Source: Actinoplanes palleronii | GTDB lineage: Bacteria; Actinomycetota; Actinomycetes; Mycobacteriales; Micromonosporaceae | Reading direction: 5' to 3' | Length of the DNA: 64,000 nt | Assembly (NCBI RefSeq): GCF_016862315.1 | Contig: NZ_BOMS01000094.1 | Location: 62,001 to 126,000 of the forward strand | Shown here: in pieces, positions 50,639 through 59,142 of the stretch | Layout: each line of letters starts with the position of its first letter | Numbering within the stretch: position 1 is the first letter of the stretch | The notes under the pieces: model-generated | What the model was told of the DNA's origin: nothing | Database searches by the model: none | Seen by the model: only the letters and a program-made list of their open reading frames with translations | Position numbers and translations under genes: made by a program

Positions 50639-51700
50639 TCAGAACGCGTAGCGGACTCGGCAATACGGGGTCCGGGAGGCGATCAGGTCTCGCAGGGCGG
50701 AGACGTACTGGCCTTTGGCGCCGGTGCGGTAGCGGACGTTCCAGGAGCCGTTCTGGGAGAGTTTCGGCTGTTGCAGCTCGGGGCGCCAGATCAGGTCCTC
50801 GGCCTTCGGGTGCCAGCCCAGGTTGACCTCGTGCAGGTCCTTGTTGTGGGTCAGGAAGATGACCTCGGCGGCCAGCTGGGACTTCGCCGCCGGGCCGATG
50901 CCGGCGTCCAACTGGTCCAGCAGCTCAGCCCAGTCGGCGAGCCAGCCGGGGCGGACCACGACCGGGCTGAAGTTGACGTGGACCTCGTAGCCGGCCGCTA
51001 CGAAGTCGTCGATGGCGGCGATCCGGTCGGCGATCGGGGACGTGCGGATGTCGAGGAGCTTCGCGTCGGGGTGCGGCATCAGGGAGAAGCGGATCCGGGT
51101 GCGGCCGAGGGGATCCCAGCCGAGCAGGTCGCGGTTGACGTGCTTGGTGGCGAACGAGGCCTTCGCGTGCGGCAGCCAGCGGAACACCTCGACCAGGTCA
51201 CGGACGTTGTCGCTGATCCGCGCGTCGACGCTGCAGTCGGAGTTCTCGCCGATGTCGTAGACCCAGGCGGACGGGTCGCACTCGTTCGGCTGCGGCTTGA
51301 CGCCCTGCCGCGCGGCGTGCCGGGTGACGTACCCGGAGATCTTGTCGATGTTGGCGAAGACCGTGATCGGGTTGCTGTATCCCTTGTGGCGCGGGACGTA
51401 GCAGTACGCGCAGGCCATCGCGCACCCGTTCGCGGTGGACGGGGCGATGAAGTCGGCCGAGCGGCCGTTCGGGCGGGCGGTCAGGGTCTTCTTCACGCCG
51501 AGCACGAGCGCTTCCCGCTTGATCCGCACCCAGCGGTCGACATTGGTCTCGTCGCCGTACAGCTCCGGGATCCGCTGGTGACTCTCCACCTCGACCAGGT
51601 GCGCGGCCGGGAACCGCGCCAGGATCTCCTTGCCGCGGGGCAGGGCGGCAGCGGCCGGTTCGTAGTAGATGCGGCGGACGTCCAACAGATCAGCGCTCAT
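50639..51700 (-). CDS. Spore photoproduct lyase-family radical SAM protein
   Basis: 353 residues. The radical SAM cluster is CxxxCxxC at Cys93, Cys97, Cys100 (GCAMACAYCYVPRHKG), with SPL-type context KTLTARPNGRSADFIAPS before it and PHAKASFATKHVNRDLL and RIRFSLMPHPDAKLL after it. SPL repairs thymine dimers in Bacillus spores, but actinomycete homologues often lack spore context and their substrate is unknown. Here it is coupled to a 2H phosphoesterase (one base apart) and to an MmyB-type regulator (ATGA overlap), suggesting a nucleic-acid repair or modification role. Confidence 0.85.
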   Translation of the reverse strand: MSADLLDVRRIYYEPAAAALPRGKEILARFPAAHLVEVESHQRIPELYGDETNVDRWVRIKREALVLGVKKTLTARPNGRSADFIAPSTANGCAMACAYCYVPRHKGYSNPITVFANIDKISGYVTRHAARQGVKPQPNECDPSAWVYDIGENSDCSVDARISDNVRDLVEVFRWLPHAKASFATKHVNRDLLGWDPLGRTRIRFSLMPHPDAKLLDIRTSPIADRIAAIDDFVAAGYEVHVNFSPVVVRPGWLADWAELLDQLDAGIGPAAKSQLAAEVIFLTHNKDLHEVNLGWHPKAEDLIWRPELQQPKLSQNGSWNVRYRTGAKGQYVSALRDLIASRTPYCRVRYAF

Positions 51701-52566
51701 GACGGGGTCATGGTATCCGACATTTCGGTCGCCCAGCTGGCCAGGAAACGCAGCTGGTCCTCGGCCGCCGAACCCGGCGCGGCGGTATACGTGGTGAGCA
51801 GATGAGGCGCGTCCGCCGAGGTGGGCAGCTCCATCGAGTGGTAGGCCAGCTCAATCGGCCCGGCCACCGGGTGCCGGAACGTCTTGGTCCCGTGGTTGCG
51901 CAGCAGGATGTCGTGGGCGGCCCAACGGCTCCGGAACTCCGGGCTCGCCGCACCCATCTCGGCGACGAGCTCCCGGGTCCCCTCGTCACACGGATACCGG
52001 CTGGCCTCGGCGCGCAGCAACGCCACCACGGTGGTCGCGGCGGCCTCCCAGTCGGCGTAGAAGTGCCGCGCACCCGGGTCGAGGAAGTGATACCGGGCGA
52101 CGTTGGTCCCGTTGGCCAGCATCGGCGCGTAGAGCGCCCGGGCCAGCGCGTTGTCGGCCAGCACGTCCCAGCGCCCGTTGGTGACGACGGCGGCGCTCAT
52201 CGTCATGGCGTCGAGCATCCACTGCACCTGCGGCGGCACCGGCACCGGTCCGCGGCAGCCGCGCAGACGGCCGGACGGGCGTGCGGCCCGGGCCAGGTCG
52301 AACAGGTACGTCCGCTCCTCGTCGTCGAGCCGCAGCGCCCGGGCCACCGCGACCAGCACGTCCTCGGAGACGCCGGCGATGTGGCCCTTCTCGAGGCGGG
52401 TGTACCACTCGGTGCTCACCCCGGCCAGCACCGCGACCTCCTCCCGGCGCAGCCCCGGCACTCGTCGCCGGCCGCCGGGCGGGAGACCGGCCTGCTCAGG
52501 GCTGATCCTCCCCCGGCGGCTGGCCAGGAAGTCACGGACGTCGGCGCGGTTGTCCTTGCTGGTCAC
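51697..52566 (-). CDS. XRE/MmyB-type helix-turn-helix regulator
   Basis: 289 residues. XRE HTH with GGRRRVPGLRREEVAVLAGV, followed by STEWYTRLEKGHIAGVSEDVL (residues ~31-72), and the MmyB-like C-terminal domain (WDVLADNALARALYAPML, FLDPGARHFYADWEAAATTVVALLR, HPVAGPIELAYHSMELP). This is the second such regulator in the window (other: 19720-20577). Its stop overlaps the start of the SPL-family gene, so it is the first gene of that operon and probably its regulator. Confidence 0.9.
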   Translation of the reverse strand: MTSKDNRADVRDFLASRRGRISPEQAGLPPGGRRRVPGLRREEVAVLAGVSTEWYTRLEKGHIAGVSEDVLVAVARALRLDDEERTYLFDLARAARPSGRLRGCRGPVPVPPQVQWMLDAMTMSAAVVTNGRWDVLADNALARALYAPMLANGTNVARYHFLDPGARHFYADWEAAATTVVALLRAEASRYPCDEGTRELVAEMGAASPEFRSRWAAHDILLRNHGTKTFRHPVAGPIELAYHSMELPTSADAPHLLTTYTAAPGSAAEDQLRFLASWATEMSDTMTPS

Positions 52567-52618
52567 GCACCTACGGTACGACTACGTTCGTACGATAAAG
52601 GGGTTGAGATAATGACCG

Positions 52619-53656
52619 TCACGGCGTGATCAGGACCTTGAGGCTCTTGCGGGAGGCCATGTCCCGATAGCCGTCCGGGGTGCCGTCGAGGGTCGTGGTG
52701 ACGTCGAAGACCTTGCCGGGGTTGACGGTGCCGTCGAGGATCGTGGGCATCAGCTGCTCGATGTAGGCGCGGGTGGGCGCGGCCCCGCCGGCCAGCCGGA
52801 CGTTGCGCAGGAACAGGCTGCCGACACCGATCGGGGCTTCGTCGTACTGCGGGACGCCGACCCGGCTGATCGTGCCGCCCGGCCGGACCACGCCGACCGC
52901 CTGGTCGTAGGCGTCCCGGGTGCCGACCGCCTCGATCACGACCGGCGCGCCGTGCCCGCCGGTGAGCTCGCGGACCGCCTAGATGCCCTCCGCGCCGCGG
53001 GTGGCCACGACGTGGGTCGCGCCGAACTCCCGGCCCAGATCGGTGCGGACCCGATGGCGGCCCATCAGCACGATCCGCTCCGCGCCGAGCAGCTTCGCGG
53101 ACAGCACCGCGAGCAGCCCCACCGCACCGTCACCGACCACCGTGACCGTGCTGCCCGGGGTGACGCCGCCGGCGACCGCGGCGTGGTAGCCGGTGCCGAA
53201 CACGTCGGAGAGGGTGAGCAGCGACGACATCAGCGCCGCGTCGACGCCGGCCGGGACCTTGACCAGCGTGCCGTCGGCGAACGGGACCCGCACCGCCTCG
53301 GCCTGGCCGCCCTCGTCCGGCTCCATGTCCCACATGCTCAGGTGTACGCAGGCGTTCTGCTTGCCCTCGAGGCAGAACTCGCAGGTGCCGTCCGAGATGA
53401 TCCACGGGGCGATGACCAGGTCACCGGGCCTGACCGAGGTGACCTCGGCGCCGACCGCCTCGACCACGCCGATGAACTCGTGGCCCATCCGGGCCGGGCC
53501 GCTGTCGTGCGCCTTGCCGGCGTACGGCCACAGGTCGGAGCCGCAGATGCAGGCGGCGGTGACCCGGACCAGGGCGTCGGTGGGGAGCTTCAGGGTGGCG
53601 TCGGGGACGTTCTCGACGCGGACGTCGCCGGCGCCGTAAAGAAGGGTTGCTCGCAT
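52619..53656 (-). pseudogene. Zinc-dependent alcohol dehydrogenase with in-frame TAG
   Basis: 346 codons in one frame from ATG 53656 to the stop at 52619, interrupted only by TAG at 52981-52979 (codon 226). The parts before (CGSDLWPYAGKAHDSG, GHEFIGVVE, structural zinc CEFCLEGKQNAC, VVGDGAVGLLAVLSAK) and after (VVIEAVGTRDAYDQAV, GGTISRVGVPQ, MASRKSLKVLITP) join in the same frame as a complete MDR dehydrogenase. The stop falls between EGI and AVRELTGGHGAP. Most likely a recent nonsense mutation or sequencing error; readthrough is unlikely. Catalytic Cys and the GHE motif are intact. Confidence 0.85.
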
Positions 53657-53696
53657 GCCCACCAGACAACCTGCCGCGCGGGCGGCCAAACAGATC

Positions 53697-53735
53697 GAGC
53701 TTGTCGGGGGTAGCAGCACTACCCCCGACAAGCTC
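53697..53735. terminator. Strong perfect hairpin terminator
   Basis: GAGCTTGTCGGGGGTAG and its exact complement (17-bp arms) flank the 5-nt loop CAGCA. It lies just downstream of the stop of the large glycosidase gene (minus strand) and upstream of the dehydrogenase start, so it insulates the two. Confidence 0.85.
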
Positions 53736-53743
53736 ATGACCGG

Positions 53744-56700
53744 TCAGGAGCGGTAGACGCCGAACTCGTAGAGCGAATATCCGTACGCGGTGGCCCGCGC
53801 GGTGTTGTTGACCCGGACGTAGCGGCCGGAGCCGTTGATCGCCAGGTTGTCGAAGCCGCCGTCACCGGCCGCGGTCGAGTAGACCGTGGTCCAGGTGGTG
53901 CCGTCGGCCGAGGTCTGGATCTGGTACGCCGTGGCGTATGCCGCCTCCCACGCCAGGTTTACGTGGTCGAAGGACTGCACCGAGCCCAGGTCCACCTGCA
54001 GCCACGACGTGTCGACCCACTCGCTGGCCCAGCGGGTGCCGTAGTCGCCGTCCACCGCGTACCCGGGCAGCTGCGGCCCGTTCGTGCCGGTCGGCTGGTA
54101 CGTGGACGCGGTGACCGTCTTGCCGCGGGCCAGGTTCGTCCCGGGCACGGTCGGCGGCACCACCTTGAACGAGCGCTGTTCGATGCCGACGTTGCCCTGC
54201 CCGTCGTAGGCGTACACGTAGACCTTCCAGACCCCGAGCGTCTCCGGCGCCCGGACGCTGAACTGGCCGTTCCCGGTCTGGGTGAACGCCGGCTGGCGCA
54301 GGCCCTTGTTGCCGTTGATGTGCTTGTCACTGGTCATGATGGTGTAGCGGATCAGGTCGTTCTGCGGATCCGTCGCGGTCACGTTGACCGTGAACGTCCC
54401 GCCGGCCGGCACCGCGGTCTGGCTGCCCACCGTCATCGCGGTGATCTCCGGCGGCGAGTTCGGCACCGGCTGCCCGGTGTACGCCTCGCGCAGCGCCTGG
54501 TACCCGAGCCGGCGCCACCCGCCGGTCGTGGTGTTCAGCCACACCCCGCCGAAGTCGTTCTCCAGGCCGTAGTGGAACTCGGTGGCGCCGAGCGCGACAC
54601 CCGGATGCCCCTTGATCGCGTTCCAGCTGTACGTGTACCCGGCCTTCTTCTGCAGGTCGGTCGGCTCGTTCGGCACCCCGTTCACGTCACCGGGCACCTC
54701 CCACTCGCCGGACGGCCCGCCCTCGGTCAGGATGTACGGCTTGGTGTACCCGCCCGAGATCCAGTCCCGCTTCACGGTGTCGATCGCCCCGTACGAGTTG
54801 ACCGCCAGCAGGTCCAGCGACGGCGCGTACGGCTTGTAGTACGTCCACGCGTGGGTGTACGCGTCCGTCGAGGTCACCGGGTGGTTCGGGTCCACGCCGT
54901 GAATCGCGTCGGCCAGCTCACCGACGAACTTCGCGTACCCGATCCGCCGCGCCTCGACCTCGGCCGCCGTCAGCCCGTAGTTCTGCATCTCCAGGATGAC
55001 CTCGTTGCCGACGTCCCAGAGCAGCACGCCCTGCCGGCCCTTGAGCTGGTTCACCCAGTTCAGCACGTCGGCCTTGGCCGCCGTCTTGTACGCGGTGTCG
55101 TTCACGTAGTCCGCGCCGTGGTTGAGCCACAGCCCGACCACCACCTTGATCCCGAACCGGGCCGCCGTGTCGAGCAGCAGCGGGGTGTTCGCGTCCGGTC
55201 CCCAGATCCGGATGGTGTTGACACCCATGTTCTTCAGGTCCCGCATGTACCCGTCCGCGGCGCCCTGCGGCGGCCCGTACGTCATGCCCTTGACCTGCCA
55301 CGGCGTGCCGTTCACGGTGAGCTGCCAGTTGCCCTGGCTGCCGGTGACCTTGACGACGCTGGGACCGGCAGGCACGGCCGGATCGGTCATCGCGGCCGCG
55401 GTCGTGCCGGTCGCCTTGGCCACGGTGACCGAGTCGACGCTGAGCACGCCGCCGGACGTGGTCTCGGCGGTCGGCGTGGTGACCCCGGCGATCGCGTTCG
55501 GCAGCGAGCCGCCGATCGCCAGGTCGAGGCGCAGGTAGAAGCCGTGGTGCACGGCCGCCTGCCACGCGGTGACGCCGACCTGGGACTCGCGCACGATCCA
55601 GGTCTGCCGCCCGTCGAGGTAGAAGCGGATCTCCTCGTCGGTCTTGGTCCGGTCGATGACCTGCGAGTACTCGTGGTACCCGGCCTGGCAGCCGGTGCAG
55701 GACGCGAACCCGGAGGAACGCCCGGTGTACTCGGCGCACGGCCCGTCCGGCGCGGTGCCGCAGTGCAGCGTCTGCGCCAGCTGGTCGCGGCCGTTGACGT
55801 CGGTCATGATGTCGGTCTCGCCGACCGACGGCCAGTTGGTGTAGTTGCCGCGGTAGGCCGCGCCGGTGGCCCGGAACCCGGGCCAGTAGCCGAGGCCGTT
55901 GGTGACGCCGGGCTGCTTGAGCACCGCGCTGAACTTGAGCATCTCGCCGGGCTGCGGCGCGAAGTCGGTGCGCTGCGTCTCGATCCGGCCGGACGTCCAC
56001 TTGCCGGCGCCGTCCCGGTTCGCCTTGATGGCGAGCTTGCCCGCGCCGTCCAGCGAGACGTTGGCGGTGGAGTCGCTGGCCGTCTCGACCGAGCCGGTGC
56101 CCCAGTTCGCGGCGCCGCCCGGGTACTGCGTGCCGGTGCGCTTGAGCCAGTTCGCGCCGGACGGCGTGGTGCCGGCCGCGCCGTCGAAGGTGTCCTGCCA
56201 GACCGTGGTGAAGTTGCCCGGCTCCTGGGTCGGCGGGTTGGTGGTGGGCGAGGTGGTCGGCGTGGTGCCGCCGCCCCCGGTCAGGACCTTGAACTCCCAG
56301 AGCGAGTAGCCGTAGCCGCCGGGCCGCGCGGTGCCGTTCATCCGGACGTAGCGCCCGGAGCCGGTCACGGTCAGGCTCTCGGTGCCTCCGGCCCCGGTCG
56401 TCGTCGCATAGACGTCGGTCCAGGTGGTCCCGTCCGGCGAGGTCTGGATTTTGTACGCCTTGGCGTACGCGCCCTCCCACTGCAGCACGACGCCGCAGAT
56501 CGTGGTCGCGGCGCCGAGGTCGACGCGCAGCCACTGCGGGTCGGCCCACTGGCTGGCCCAGCGCGTGGTGGCGTTGCCGTCGACGGCCATCGCCGCGGTC
56601 CAGGCGTCACCCTCGACGGAGGACGCGGTGGCCGGGCGGCCCAGTGCGGCGTTCTCGGTGCAGTCGGCGGGAACGGCGGCACTGGCGGTGGTGGCGCCGA

Positions 56701-56800
56701 CGGCAGCCGCGCCGGCGATGGCGAGCAGCGCCGTGAGCGTCGCTGCAAGAACAGCCGGTCTGCGGCGAGGACGCCGATCCGGACCCGGTAGTTCACTCAT
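53744..56800 (-). CDS. Secreted multidomain carbohydrate-active protein (CBM-GH16-like-TIM barrel-CBM)
   Basis: 1018 residues from ATG 56800. Signal peptide (LAATLTALLAIAGAAAVG, cleavage near ASAA); F5/8 type C (CBM32-like) domain ~48-172; Thr/Pro linker; GH16-like domain ~195-465; TIM-barrel domain ~480-780 with acid/base Glu600 (DVGNE) and probable nucleophile Glu693 (ILTEGG), of GH2/GH72-like type; Ig-like region ~785-880; second discoidin domain ~885-1018. In the GH16 domain the motif is Glu328-T-Asp330-IM-Thr333, so the acid/base glutamate of ExDxxE is replaced by Thr; that domain may be non-catalytic. A perfect copy of the LacI operator lies upstream. Likely acts on a beta-glucan in the extracellular space. 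Confidence 0.87.
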   Translation of the reverse strand: MSELPGPDRRPRRRPAVLAATLTALLAIAGAAAVGATTASAAVPADCTENAALGRPATASSVEGDAWTAAMAVDGNATTRWASQWADPQWLRVDLGAATTICGVVLQWEGAYAKAYKIQTSPDGTTWTDVYATTTGAGGTESLTVTGSGRYVRMNGTARPGGYGYSLWEFKVLTGGGGTTPTTSPTTNPPTQEPGNFTTVWQDTFDGAAGTTPSGANWLKRTGTQYPGGAANWGTGSVETASDSTANVSLDGAGKLAIKANRDGAGKWTSGRIETQRTDFAPQPGEMLKFSAVLKQPGVTNGLGYWPGFRATGAAYRGNYTNWPSVGETDIMTDVNGRDQLAQTLHCGTAPDGPCAEYTGRSSGFASCTGCQAGYHEYSQVIDRTKTDEEIRFYLDGRQTWIVRESQVGVTAWQAAVHHGFYLRLDLAIGGSLPNAIAGVTTPTAETTSGGVLSVDSVTVAKATGTTAAAMTDPAVPAGPSVVKVTGSQGNWQLTVNGTPWQVKGMTYGPPQGAADGYMRDLKNMGVNTIRIWGPDANTPLLLDTAARFGIKVVVGLWLNHGADYVNDTAYKTAAKADVLNWVNQLKGRQGVLLWDVGNEVILEMQNYGLTAAEVEARRIGYAKFVGELADAIHGVDPNHPVTSTDAYTHAWTYYKPYAPSLDLLAVNSYGAIDTVKRDWISGGYTKPYILTEGGPSGEWEVPGDVNGVPNEPTDLQKKAGYTYSWNAIKGHPGVALGATEFHYGLENDFGGVWLNTTTGGWRRLGYQALREAYTGQPVPNSPPEITAMTVGSQTAVPAGGTFTVNVTATDPQNDLIRYTIMTSDKHINGNKGLRQPAFTQTGNGQFSVRAPETLGVWKVYVYAYDGQGNVGIEQRSFKVVPPTVPGTNLARGKTVTASTYQPTGTNGPQLPGYAVDGDYGTRWASEWVDTSWLQVDLGSVQSFDHVNLAWEAAYATAYQIQTSADGTTWTTVYSTAAGDGGFDNLAINGSGRYVRVNNTARATAYGYSLYEFGVYRS

Positions 56801-56833
56801 GATCACACCCAAGGGGGAGGGTAATCCGAATAG

Positions 56834-56847
56834 GGAAAGCGCTCTCC
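56834..56847. promoter_or_regulatory. LacI-family operator, copy 1
   Basis: GGAAAGCGCTCTCC, 34 bp upstream of the start of the large carbohydrate-active gene. The identical 14-mer recurs before the DUF1996 gene and before the LacI gene, and nowhere else that I saw in the window. Confidence 0.7.
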
Positions 56848-56932
56848 AAGCGATGGCGATTGTTTCGCTCATGTTGCCTGCGGTCAATACTCGGGATTGA
56901 CATGACCGGTTCCGGAACTGGAAACTCCGCCC

Positions 56933-57490
56933 GTGAATGGAAATCACCGGCTCCTCGTCGCCGCCCTCGCGCTCGGCCTGACCGCGTGCGGCGCCCCGGC
57001 CGCGCCGAGCGTCCCGGCCACACCCTCCCCCGCGGTCGCGGCCTCCTTCGGCGGCACCGACCGCGCCTGGGTGGAGATCAACATCGCGATGGACGAGCAG
57101 CTGCTGCCGCTGCTCGACCTGGCCGCCACGAACACCGGCGAACCGGCCCTCAAGGACCTGTCCGCCCAGTTCAAGGCAGTGACCGAGGCTGAGCTGGGCA
57201 CGCTGCGGCAGCTGGGTGGCGAGGCCGGGCTGCCCGCCGTGAACCAGCACGAGGGGATGCCGATGCCGGGCATGGTGACCCCGGAGCTGGTCACCTCGGC
57301 CGCCGCACAGCGCGGCGCGGCGTTCGACACCCTGCTCGTCAAGGCGCTGCGCGAGCACCTGGAACAAGGCCGGAAGCTGGCCGGGAGCGAGCAGACCGCC
57401 GGGGCGGAAACGCGTACCAAGAAGCTCGCCGACGACATTGTGCGGAGCCGGGCAGCGACGTTGGAAAAGATTTCTCAAATCGTACGATGA
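56933..57490 (+). CDS. DUF305-like lipoprotein lacking the histidine motifs
   Basis: 185 residues from GTG 56933. Lipoprotein signal with lipobox LTAC (Cys19). Two helical-hairpin repeats (about 45-105 and 125-180) have the DUF305 layout, but the paired-histidine metal sites (HHE) normally present in both repeats are changed here: INIAMDEQ and LREHLEQ. A Met/His-rich loop (NQHEGMPMPGM) remains between them. DUF305 proteins are linked to copper or metal handling; this one may have lost that. It is placed between two LacI-regulated genes but runs on the opposite strand. Confidence 0.75.
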   Translation: MNGNHRLLVAALALGLTACGAPAAPSVPATPSPAVAASFGGTDRAWVEINIAMDEQLLPLLDLAATNTGEPALKDLSAQFKAVTEAELGTLRQLGGEAGLPAVNQHEGMPMPGMVTPELVTSAAAQRGAAFDTLLVKALREHLEQGRKLAGSEQTAGAETRTKKLADDIVRSRAATLEKISQIVR

Positions 57491-57551
57491 AAAGGTGTTA
57501 TCGAACGGCCCGGAAACCGTCGGTGAAGGCAGTTCCCGGGCCGCGCGGGTG

Positions 57552-58952
57552 TTACGGGAGTTGGTAGTTCTCGTTGAGGGCGGCGCCGCGCTCCGGCTTG
57601 TACTGGTCGAAGCCGCGCGGGTTGCACTGCAGCCCGCCGTTGATGCAGTGGCGGGTCAGGGCGGCCAGTACGGCCGGGTCCCAGGCGTTGTAGACGTCGT
57701 AGTGGAACGAGTAACCACGCCCGCTGGCGAACTTCACCTGCGACAGGTTGCCGCTGACCGGCCAGGCCATCTTGAACTCGATCATCGGCACGGCGACCGG
57801 GTGATCGGCCGGGCAGACCCCGACGATCGGGTACGCCATGTGGCTCTTGTGGTCCGGGGTGTCCAGGTGGATCCCGTCCCAGCAGCTCGGCGCCTGGAAG
57901 CGGACGTTGAGCTGCGAACCGGCCGCACAGTTGGCCGGGATGTCCCAGTTGCGGGTGAGCTCGCCGCACTCGAAGCCCTCGACCGCGCCCGGGTGGTTGC
58001 GGAACTCGTCGAGGGTCGAGGTCGGGCTGCCGACCACGTAGCGCAGGCCCGGCGGGAACGGCCGGACGCTGGTGTAGTCGAGCACGCCGCTCTTGTAGTA
58101 GATGACCTGCGCGCCCTCCGGCTGCACGGCGGTGGTGCCGTTGAGCAGCGTCGGCATCCAGTACCCGGTCTTGTCACCGGGCGTGATGCAGGACGTGCCG
58201 CCACCCTGCAGGGAGGACAGGGTGGTGGCGGCGTTCGTGGTGCGGTTGCCCATGAACGTGTGCGAGTGCGAGGCACCGGGCAGGTTCGGGAAGACGATCG
58301 GGTCGTCACCGAGGTTCGTCCGGCTGACCGAGCAGTTCGCCTGGAACTCGCGGTGGGTGACCGGCGGGTTCTGCGCCGGCGGGGTGGCGGTGGACGGGAT
58401 CACGCCGGTGACCGGCGGGTTCGCGTACACGTAGCCGGGGCCGTCGGTGGGCGGCGGGGTGGACTGTGACGTGCCGTAGACCTGGAACTCGTACAGCGAG
58501 TAGCCGTAGGTGGTGCCGCGCTGGGTGCCGTAGACGCGGACGTACCGCCCGGAGCCGTTGACGGCCAGGGTCTGGTTACCGCCGGTCGCGGTGGTGGTGC
58601 TGTAGATGCTGGTCCAGGTGTTGCCGTCGGGCGACGTCTGGATCTGGAAGGCCTTCGCGTACGCGGCCTCCCACTGCAGCTTGACCTGCGTGATCGTGGC
58701 GGTGGCGCCGAGGTCGACGCGCAGCCACTGCGGGTCGGTCCAGAGGCTGCCCCAGCGGGTGTCGGAGCGGCCGTCGACGGCGGCGATGGCCGGCGACTCA
58801 CCGTTCTCGGTGGTGGAGGCGAGTGCCGGGCGGCCCTGTGAGAGCAGCGAGTCGGCGGCGTGGGCGGGCTGGTTGACGGCGACCAGCAGGGCACTGGTCA
58901 GGGCGATGGCGCTCAACGGCGCCAGCAGCCTTCGGAGCGTTCGTCGGTGCAT
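57552..58952 (-). CDS. Secreted discoidin plus DUF1996 protein
   Basis: 466 residues from ATG 58952, which has GGGAG seven bases upstream. Signal peptide (RRTLRRLLAPLSAIALTSALLVA, cleavage near HAAD); an F5/8 type C domain (residues ~35-160) very similar to those of the large neighbour; Pro-rich linker; DUF1996 domain (~185-450) with EFQANCSVSRTNLGDDPIVFPNLPGASHSHTFMGN, SCWDGIHLDTPDHKSHMAYP and FHYDVYNAW. DUF1996 occurs in secreted fungal and actinomycete proteins on polysaccharide; its biochemistry is not established. Regulation probably by LacI (operator copy 2). Confidence 0.88.
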   Translation of the reverse strand: MHRRTLRRLLAPLSAIALTSALLVAVNQPAHAADSLLSQGRPALASTTENGESPAIAAVDGRSDTRWGSLWTDPQWLRVDLGATATITQVKLQWEAAYAKAFQIQTSPDGNTWTSIYSTTTATGGNQTLAVNGSGRYVRVYGTQRGTTYGYSLYEFQVYGTSQSTPPPTDGPGYVYANPPVTGVIPSTATPPAQNPPVTHREFQANCSVSRTNLGDDPIVFPNLPGASHSHTFMGNRTTNAATTLSSLQGGGTSCITPGDKTGYWMPTLLNGTTAVQPEGAQVIYYKSGVLDYTSVRPFPPGLRYVVGSPTSTLDEFRNHPGAVEGFECGELTRNWDIPANCAAGSQLNVRFQAPSCWDGIHLDTPDHKSHMAYPIVGVCPADHPVAVPMIEFKMAWPVSGNLSQVKFASGRGYSFHYDVYNAWDPAVLAALTRHCINGGLQCNPRGFDQYKPERGAALNENYQLP

Positions 58953-58992
58953 GGGGGATCTCCCAAGGTTCATCAGGACGGTGCGTACGCTT

Positions 58993-59006
58993 GGAGAGCG
59001 CTTTCC
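58993..59006. promoter_or_regulatory. LacI-family operator, copy 2
   Basis: GGAGAGCGCTTTCC, the exact reverse complement of operator copy 1, 41 bp upstream of the DUF1996 gene start. Confidence 0.7.
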
Positions 59007-59107
59007 AGATTGCGAGTTTGTTACGACGTACGTCAATGGTTTGGGGTTCCGGAACGTCACGAACCGCGCTCGCGCCGCGGTCGTGACCACCGCGCGGCCT
59101 CGCGGGC

Positions 59108-59121
59108 GGAAAGCGCTCTCC
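59108..59121. promoter_or_regulatory. LacI-family operator, copy 3 (autoregulation)
   Basis: GGAAAGCGCTCTCC, identical to copy 1, lies 22 bp upstream of the LacI gene start. The following -10 box TATAAC (59131-59136) ends six bases before the ATG, so transcription should start at about the ATG itself and the site lies in the -35/-10 spacer, ideal for repression. Confidence 0.7.
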
Positions 59122-59142
59122 GCTCCGTGCTATAACTTCGGC

